Assembly (NCBI GenBank): GCA_030528545.1
Contig: JAUMYR010000002.1
Coordinates: 74,888-83,966 of the forward strand
Length of the DNA: 9,079 bases
Source: Propionibacteriaceae bacterium
Lineage (GTDB): Bacteria > Actinomycetota > Actinomycetes > Propionibacteriales > Propionibacteriaceae
Direction: 5' to 3'
Shown here: piece by piece, positions 6,389 through 9,079 of the stretch
Numbering within the stretch: position 1 is the first letter of the stretch
Layout of the letters: each line of letters begins with the position of its first letter
Translations under genes and position numbers: made by a program
The notes under the pieces: generated by a model
Database searches by the model: none
What the model saw: only the letters and a program-made list of their open reading frames with translations
What the model was told of the DNA's origin: nothing

Positions 6389-7630
6389 GTGAACTATCGA
6401 CTGCCCGATGAGCGAGGACACTTCGGCGCCTTCGGTGGACGTTTCGTCCCGGAGGCCCTGCATGCCGCCCTCGACGAGTTGCGAGCCGCCATCGCCGACG
6501 CTCAAGCCGACCCAGGTTTCGCCACCGAACTGGCCCGGTTGCAGCGCGATTATTCGGGCCGTCCGACACCGGTCACCGCGGCTTCCAGGTTCTCGGCTAG
6601 CTGTGGTAATGCCACGGTGCTGCTGAAACGGGAGGACCTCAATCACACCGGAGCCCACAAGATCAACAACGTGCTCGGACAGGCGCTGTTGGCCCGCCGG
6701 ATGGGCAAGACCCGGCTCATCGCCGAGACCGGGGCCGGACAACACGGCGTCGCCACGGCGACCGCGGCCGCCCTGCTCGGCCTGAAATGCCGCGTCTACA
6801 TGGGCGAACTGGACACCCAGCGTCAGGCCCTCAACGTCGCCAGGATGCAACTGCTCGGAGCCGAAGTGGTGGCGGTGGCCGCGGGCAGCCGGACCCTGAA
6901 GGACGCGATGAACGAGGCCATGAGGGATTGGGTAGCGGCGGTCAGCGACACCCATTACCTCATCGGTTCGGCCGCTGGCCCCCATCCTTTCCCCTACCTG
7001 GTGCGCGAGCTACAGCGAGTAATCTCCACCGAGGCTAGGGCTCAGGTGCTTGAGCGCTACGGCAGGCTTCCCGACCATGTCTGCGCCTGTGTCGGTGGCG
7101 GCTCGAACGCCATCGGAGCCTTCTTCTCCTTCATCGACGATCCAGAGGTCGGGCTGTGGGGATTCGAGGCTGGAGGCGAGGGCCTCGACAGCGGTCGCCA
7201 CGCCGCGACCATCACCGCTGGTTCCGTCGGCACGCTGCACGGCGCGCGCAGTTACCTGCTGCAAGACGACGACGGTCAGACCATCGAGTCCCATTCGATC
7301 TCTGCCGGGCTGGACTATCCCGGGGTGGGTCCAGAACACGCCTGGCTCGCCCACTCGGGCCGGGCCCGCTATGAACCGGTCACTGATGCCGAGGCGATGG
7401 AGGCATTCCGGCTGCTGATGCGCACCGAGGGCATCATCCCCGCGATCGAGAGCGCCCACGCCCTCGCCGGGGCGATGCGGCTGGGGCGTCGGCTCGAAGC
7501 CACGGCGCCCGATGCCTCACCGCTGATCCTGGTCTGCCTGTCGGGGCGCGGAGACAAGGACGTGGCGACCGCGATCGAATGGTTCGGCCTCGATGGGGTT
7601 CCCGACACCACGGTGGGAGGGCAGGAATGA
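6389..7630 (+). CDS. trpB: Tryptophan synthase beta chain (TrpB)
   Basis: The PLP-dependent beta subunit joins indole, channelled from TrpA, with L-serine to make tryptophan. It is 413 residues, the normal size of the TrpB1 class that pairs with TrpA. The N-terminus [16 protein letters not shown] (9-24) is typical. The PLP lysine is Lys91 in [16 protein letters not shown], and the catalytic glutamate is Glu113 in [15 protein letters not shown]. The PLP-phosphate loop is [10 protein letters not shown], followed by GFEAGGEG, the COMM-region and beta-subunit block [15 protein letters not shown], and the C-terminal [13 protein letters not shown]. Nothing catalytic is missing. The start is GTG, not ATG. 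The stop overlaps the trpA start as ATGA, the usual coupling for a 1:1 complex. Confidence 0.98.
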   Translation: MNYRLPDERGHFGAFGGRFVPEALHAALDELRAAIADAQADPGFATELARLQRDYSGRPTPVTAASRFSASCGNATVLLKREDLNHTGAHKINNVLGQALLARRMGKTRLIAETGAGQHGVATATAAALLGLKCRVYMGELDTQRQALNVARMQLLGAEVVAVAAGSRTLKDAMNEAMRDWVAAVSDTHYLIGSAAGPHPFPYLVRELQRVISTEARAQVLERYGRLPDHVCACVGGGSNAIGAFFSFIDDPEVGLWGFEAGGEGLDSGRHAATITAGSVGTLHGARSYLLQDDDGQTIESHSISAGLDYPGVGPEHAWLAHSGRARYEPVTDAEAMEAFRLLMRTEGIIPAIESAHALAGAMRLGRRLEATAPDASPLILVCLSGRGDKDVATAIEWFGLDGVPDTTVGGQE

Positions 7631-8430
7631 GCGGCAGCCTTGGCATCACCGGGGGCGTGTTGCGGGCCGCCCGTGCCGAGGGACGATCGGCGCTGGTGGC
7701 CTATCTTCCGCTCGGCTATCCGAGCGTTGGGTCCAGTTACGAGGCGATGTCGGTGGCTGCGGAGACCGCCGACCTGATCGAGATCGGGCTGCCCTATTCC
7801 GACCCGGTGATGGACGGATCGACGATCCAGCGCGCGACCCAGCGGGCTCTGGATCGCGGGGTTCGGGTGCGCGATGTGTTCGGTGCCTGCGAGACGGTCG
7901 CGGCCAGGGGCACCGGATGCCTGGTCATGACGTACTGGAACCTGGTTGAGCGCTACGGCGTTGATTCCTTCGCCCGTGATCTCGCCTCGGCGGGGGGAGC
8001 CGGACTAATCACCCCCGACCTCACCCCGGATGAGGCCGGGGAGTGGATCTGCGCCAGCGACACCCACGGACTCGACCGGATCTTCCTGATCGCGCCCAGT
8101 TCCACCGACGAGAGGATCGGTTACACCATGGACTCCTGCCGGGGGTGGGTCTACGCCACCAGCGTCATGGGAGTCACCGGAACCCGCAGCCAGACCTCCG
8201 ATGCGGGGCCCCGGATCGTCGCCCGGGCGCGGGCCGCGGGAGACCTCCCGGTCGGGGTCGGGCTTGGAGTCTCCAATGGCGATCAGGCCGCGGCCGTTGC
8301 CTCCTATGCCGACGCGGTGATCGTCGGTTCGGCTCTGGTGGAATGCCTCGACGATGACGGCCGCCAGGACTACGGGCGGCTGCAAGGGTTGCTGGGCGAT
8401 CTAGCCGATGGGGTGCGCCGTGGTCACTAG
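7627..8430 (+). CDS. trpA: Tryptophan synthase alpha chain (TrpA)
   Basis: The alpha subunit cleaves indole-3-glycerol phosphate to indole and glyceraldehyde 3-phosphate and passes indole to TrpB. It is 267 residues, the usual length. The signature [20 protein letters not shown] (49-68) carries both catalytic acids, Glu52 and Asp63. Also seen are [10 protein letters not shown] near the start, the loop-6 region [15 protein letters not shown], and the phosphate-binding [10 protein letters not shown] and [11 protein letters not shown] near the C-terminus. ATG 7627 has a strong GGGAGGG at 7615-7621, five bases upstream, and overlaps the trpB stop by four bases. The in-frame extension to 7579 lies inside trpB and is not needed. 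The stop overlaps the start of the next gene. Confidence 0.97.
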   Translation: MSGSLGITGGVLRAARAEGRSALVAYLPLGYPSVGSSYEAMSVAAETADLIEIGLPYSDPVMDGSTIQRATQRALDRGVRVRDVFGACETVAARGTGCLVMTYWNLVERYGVDSFARDLASAGGAGLITPDLTPDEAGEWICASDTHGLDRIFLIAPSSTDERIGYTMDSCRGWVYATSVMGVTGTRSQTSDAGPRIVARARAAGDLPVGVGLGVSNGDQAAAVASYADAVIVGSALVECLDDDGRQDYGRLQGLLGDLADGVRRGH

Positions 8431-9043
8431 GCGCGCTCTGTTGCTCTCCCCGGCCGCCGCGCTGCTGTCTGGGTGCTCCTTCGGCGATCCGGGGGCGGCC
8501 CGGGTCAAGGTCAGCGATGATGGGTTCGAGGGCACGGCTCTCAAGGGGGCATTCGCTCTGCCCGACGTGACGCTGACCGACACCTCGGGCCAGCCCTACC
8601 ACATGCGAACCTCCCCGGCGACACCCGTCGTGGTGCTCTTCTTTGGCTACTCCAACTGCCCGGATGTGTGTTCTGGCATCCTCGCCGACCTGGCCACAGC
8701 GAGGCGGCGTCTCGACGAACCGGCTCTGGCCGCCAAGATCACCCTCATGTGTGTCACCACCGACCCGGCTCGCGACACCCCCGAGGTGTTGCGGGCCTAC
8801 CTGGAGCGCATCGACCCGTCCTATGTGGGTCTCACCGGCCCGCTGGAGACCATCGTGGCGGCGGCCAGCCAGGTTGGGGTGGCTATCGAGGAGGGCAAGA
8901 AACTGCCCAGCGGCGGCTACGAGGTCGATCACGGCACCCAGGTGATCGGCTTCGGACCAGATCGCAAGGCGGCCGTGGTATGGACCACGGGGACCACCAT
9001 CGCGGCCTATAAGGCCGATTTCGCCAGGCTAGCCTCCGCCTAA
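8420..9043 (+). CDS. SCO1/SenC-type copper-binding lipoprotein
   Basis: A thioredoxin-fold protein of the SCO1/SenC family, which delivers copper to, or reduces, the CuA site of cytochrome c oxidase outside the membrane. From GTG 8420 it has 207 residues. The N-terminus [19 protein letters not shown] has a twin-arginine-like TRRALLL and a lipobox LSGC with Cys19 as the lipidated residue, so it is probably an anchored lipoprotein. The metal-binding CPDVC motif (Cys80, Cys84) lies in FFGYSNCPDVC, and the third ligand His171 in YEVDHGTQVIGF; all three SCO ligands are present. GTG 8420 is preferred because GATGGGG lies just upstream; ATG 8408 would add four residues and has a weaker site. The gene overlaps trpA by 11 bp and so is probably co-transcribed with it, though its job is in respiration or copper handling. 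Confidence 0.9.
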   Translation: MVTRRALLLSPAAALLSGCSFGDPGAARVKVSDDGFEGTALKGAFALPDVTLTDTSGQPYHMRTSPATPVVVLFFGYSNCPDVCSGILADLATARRRLDEPALAAKITLMCVTTDPARDTPEVLRAYLERIDPSYVGLTGPLETIVAAASQVGVAIEEGKKLPSGGYEVDHGTQVIGFGPDRKAAVVWTTGTTIAAYKADFARLASA

Positions 9044-9046
9044 CCT

Positions 9047-9063
9047 GCCCGGCTGTTCCGGGC
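9047..9063 (+). terminator. Hairpin after the SCO1-like gene, possible terminator
   Basis: GCCCGG 9047-9052 and CCGGGC 9058-9063 form a perfect 6-bp G/C stem with a CTGTT loop, beginning three bases after the stop codon. No T-tract follows in the 16 bases left in the window. It may end the hisI-trp transcript or be only part of a longer structure. Confidence 0.45.
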
Positions 9064-9079
9064 CCTGGCCTCCCCGGCC

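Noticed and set aside
6389..7630. Possible TrpB2-type or divergent beta chain
   Set aside because: Length, [24 protein letters not shown] and pairing with an intact adjacent trpA place it in the ordinary TrpB1 class.
8174..8932. Minus-strand frame of 252 codons across trpA and the SCO1-like gene
   Set aside because: It is opposite two clearly identified genes, has an Arg/Gly/His-rich composition, and shows no motif or ribosome binding site.

Overview
The window comes from a high-GC actinobacterium (Actinomycetota). This rests on the strong G/C third-position bias and on three families that are essentially actinobacterial: a TIGR03085-type DinB-like protein, a TIGR02234-type 'trp region' membrane protein and an HGxxPAAW small membrane protein. 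The gene order hisI-trpE-membrane protein(s)-trpC-trpB-trpA is the classical actinobacterial arrangement. I cannot name the genus from the sequence alone.

Left part (1-3125). A large uncharacterised, probably 5'-truncated plus-strand gene (3-1685) meets a minus-strand TIGR03085-family gene (2306-1668) tail to tail with an 18-bp overlap. A 328-bp G+C-rich spacer follows, then a short plus-strand S4-domain RNA-binding protein (2635-2997, Hsp15/HslR-like). Between it and hisI lie 128 bp holding several predicted hairpins and an apparent leaderless promoter.

Right part (3126-9043). This is a tightly packed plus-strand run: hisI (phosphoribosyl-AMP cyclohydrolase), trpE (anthranilate synthase component I), a four-helix TIGR02234-like membrane protein, a 69-residue HGxxPAAW protein, trpC, trpB, trpA and a SCO1/SenC-type copper-binding lipoprotein. 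Most junctions overlap by 1-11 bp or are 4 bp apart. The only real gap is 29 bp before the HGxxPAAW gene, which also has its own plausible -10 element and ribosome binding site.

The genes supply the chorismate-to-anthranilate step (large subunit only), indole-glycerol-phosphate synthase and both tryptophan synthase subunits. trpG, trpD and trpF are not in the cluster. In many actinobacteria trpG and trpD lie elsewhere and the bifunctional isomerase PriA covers both the HisA and TrpF reactions; that fits a histidine gene heading a tryptophan operon. No Trp-rich leader peptide or classical attenuator is visible.

Overall this is an ordinary housekeeping region. Points worth a second look are the hairpin cluster before hisI, the shared GACAATGG start-proximal motif, the shortened TIGR02234 protein, the separately signalled HGxxPAAW gene, the SCO1-like lipoprotein coupled to trpA, and the unidentified first gene. 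I saw no mobile element, CRISPR array, tRNA or rRNA.
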